Source: Chloroflexota bacterium (GTDB lineage Bacteria; Chloroflexota; Dehalococcoidia; GIF9; AB-539-J10). Taken from it: 9,255 nt of DNA. The stretch spans positions 1 through 9,255 of the forward strand of contig JADFUX010000005.1 in NCBI GenBank assembly GCA_015222255.1. The letters run 5' to 3'. The notes beneath the pieces are model-generated. The model was given only the letters and a program-made list of their open reading frames with translations. It ran no database searches and was not told the DNA's origin. Positions within the stretch are counted from its first letter, which is position 1, and each line of letters begins with the position of its first letter. The translations under genes were made by a program, and so were the position numbers. Of the stretch, positions 7,942-9,255 are shown piece by piece.

Positions 7942-8086
7942 TGTTGCCAGTGTTGCCTGGTTGAACGAATTCCTAGGAGATTGTCCGAGTAACAACCAGC
8001 CACAGTCAGTTGGTAACTATAAAGCCACGATGGCAAGCAGATATATTATATCGTCTTTCGGCGACTACAAATGGCAACCTGGCAAG
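7942..8086. repeat. Cluster of short TTGCC / GGCAA repeats between tRNA and transposase
   Basis: The 184-nt gene-free interval (7924-8107) holds two direct TGTTGCC copies at 7942-7957 and three inverted GGCAA copies at 8032-8036 and within 8073-8085. The outer pair, TTGCCAGTGTTGCC (7944-7957) and GGCAACCTGGCAA (8073-8085), is inverted, matching except for one inserted base. It may be the terminal or subterminal transposase-binding region of the adjoining insertion sequence. The repeats are seen; the role is inferred. Confidence 0.4.
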
Positions 8087-8107
8087 AAACGTACACGCCG
8101 GGGGGCA

Positions 8108-9255
8108 CTACTCGAACGCGGTGACCAGAAATCCCCGGCCGAGTAGCCCCTCATGTGCTTTGAATAGCTTGAGCAGATTGTGTCCGGTGCAGATGACCTT
8201 CCACTCACTGCTCACTTTGTCTGATCCCCTCAAAAGGAACTGTCCAAATCCCCGTGCTTGCTTGATCTGGCCGAAAACCGGCTCGGGTAGCTCTTTCCTC
8301 AGCCCGTAACACTCCCGCCCCTTCTTCGTTCTTAGCTTGCGTCGCATCCTGTCTACTATCGAAAGACTCTTCGGTATCCGCCCTCGGGGTGCTGGTGGCA
8401 AGGTCAATCTGTGGCCTATCTTATCCGGTGGCATGTAGACATCTATCCCCTGGGCAGTGAGATTATTCACGGTATCGCTTAAGAAGTATCCGGCATCGGC
8501 TGACATCTGACGCGGTAGCTGACCGGTATTGTTCTTCACCACTTCCATCATTGGCTCAGCTTGTCCCCTGTCTGAGGGTTTGTTCATGACCTCGGCCGCT
8601 ACGATGATCTGGTGAGCGCTGTCAACGGCGGCCTGGGCATTATAGGCCTGTATGAAATGCTTGCCTCCGGGGGCTGGCATGATGTGGGAGTCGGGATCGG
8701 TGAAGTTCCTTTGCGCCTTATCCTCGGGCACTCTATCCTTCCCTTCTTTCTGCGTGGCCTCTAACTGCGCCTCTGCTTCAAGGGATGCCTTAGCCTCCCG
8801 AATCTTCTTCAGCCTGCTTTCCCTGAAAGCTAACTCCTTTGGCAACTCATCACCCCTCTTGTTCTTACCGTACCGCTGATCTTCCTCTCCGTCCACAACC
8901 TCCGCCTTCTTGAGCAACTCCATAACCTCTGACTCAAGACGTGACTCTTCCTCTTTCATCCTCTTGTAACTCATGGCTTTATGCTTTGAGGCGTTGGCTT
9001 TTATCTTCGTCCCATCCAGGGCCACGTGTCCCAGCTTCACCAGTCCCGTCTTCTGACACAACCTGAGTACCTGCAAGAATAATCCGGCCAGAGCTTTGAG
9101 ATGGTCTTTACGGAAATCAGAGATGGTGCGGAAGTCAGGAGTGTTGTTCGCAGCTAGTACCCGGAAGGCGATGTCTTCACAAAGATGCTTCTCAATCTTC
9201 TGTGACGAAGCTACCCCGGTGCACTAGGCGTAAAGAAGTACCTTCACCATCATGG
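8108..9255 (-). pseudogene. IS1182-family (DDE) transposase, interrupted by an in-frame TAG and cut by the window edge
   Basis: The minus-strand frame runs from the right edge to the stop at 8110-8108. The catalytic core is complete: first Asp in HVALDGTKIKANASKH, second Asp in MSADAGYF, and the Glu in PEPVFGQIK, followed by RGFGQFLLRG and the ICTGHNLLKLF tail. Upstream, the same frame encodes family-typical sequence (CTGVASSQKIEKHLCEDIAF, then NNTPDFRTISDFRKDH). It is broken by TAG at 9226-9224, inside LLYA*C, where relatives read LLYAYC. One base change from a Tyr codon explains the stop. The remaining downstream open frame could start at a TTG at 9076, which lies inside a conserved block and is unlikely to be a true start. 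The N-terminal residues lie outside the window. Most likely an inactive copy; readthrough or a sequence error are alternatives. Confidence 0.85.
8108..9255 (-). mobile_element. Insertion sequence of the IS1182 group, partial
   Basis: The element is recognised by its transposase gene. The left boundary probably lies in 7924-8107, just downstream of the tRNA. I cannot fix the terminal inverted repeat or a target duplication because the other end is outside the window. The span given covers only the coding part. Confidence 0.6.

Noticed and set aside
8097..8139. GCCGGGG/CCCCGGC inverted pair as a transposase terminator
   Set aside because: The stem is 7 bp but the loop is about 29 nt. It straddles the coding end with no T-tract, so there is little support for a terminator.
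7961..8146. Small plus-strand protein of 61 residues after the tRNA
   Set aside because: It has a TTG start and no ribosome-binding site, is basic and low in information, and runs into the 3' end of the transposase. I see no reason to call it a gene.
9224..9226. TAG reassigned to an amino acid in this organism
   Set aside because: The permease, flavoprotein, thrC, isomerase and transposase all end at TAG in expected places, with the next gene starting right after in several cases. A general recoding of TAG is therefore unlikely.
1..9255. CRISPR array, toxin-antitoxin pair, defence or phage module
   Set aside because: No regularly spaced repeats are present. All coding space is taken by recognisable housekeeping, transport and transposase genes.

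Overview
The window is about 9.3 kb of chromosomal bacterial DNA with roughly balanced base composition. It carries eight protein genes, one tRNA gene and a degraded insertion sequence. All genes look bacterial. The membrane-anchored double-parvulin protein, the short-form threonine synthase and the unsplit MacAB-type transporter would suit an anaerobic Chloroflexota (Dehalococcoidia-like) genome. That assignment is an inference from general protein character, not from a marker gene, and should be held loosely.

Layout. Positions 3-2959 (+ strand) hold a tightly packed tripartite-type export operon: periplasmic adaptor (its 5' end lies outside the window), ATPase and MacB/FtsX-type permease. 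The adaptor and ATPase are 3 nt apart, and the ATPase and permease overlap by ATGA. Positions 2961-7771 (- strand) hold five genes, transcribed from right to left: a double-parvulin peptidyl-prolyl isomerase, homoserine dehydrogenase (hom), threonine synthase (thrC), a flavin-reductase-family protein and GTP cyclohydrolase I (folE). hom sits 4 nt after the isomerase, thrC overlaps hom by ATGA, and folE starts on the base after the flavoprotein's stop codon. A 110-nt gap with a strong hairpin separates thrC from the flavoprotein and may divide this run into two transcription units. The permease and folE converge with a single base between their stop codons.

A tRNA-Pro(GGG) gene with encoded CCA lies at 7847-7923 (+), divergent from the isomerase. 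Downstream of it are 184 nt without a gene but with clustered TTGCC/GGCAA repeats. An IS1182-type transposase on the minus strand follows and runs off the right edge. Its reading frame is broken by one in-frame TAG.

Functionally, hom and thrC supply two of the three steps from aspartate semialdehyde to threonine; homoserine kinase is not in the window. folE begins pterin/folate synthesis. The transporter probably exports a hydrophobic or peptide-like substrate that cannot be named from sequence. I found no convincing new multi-gene system. The best leads are the altered active-site positions of the tandem parvulin protein, the amber-interrupted transposase and the repeat cluster beside the tRNA.
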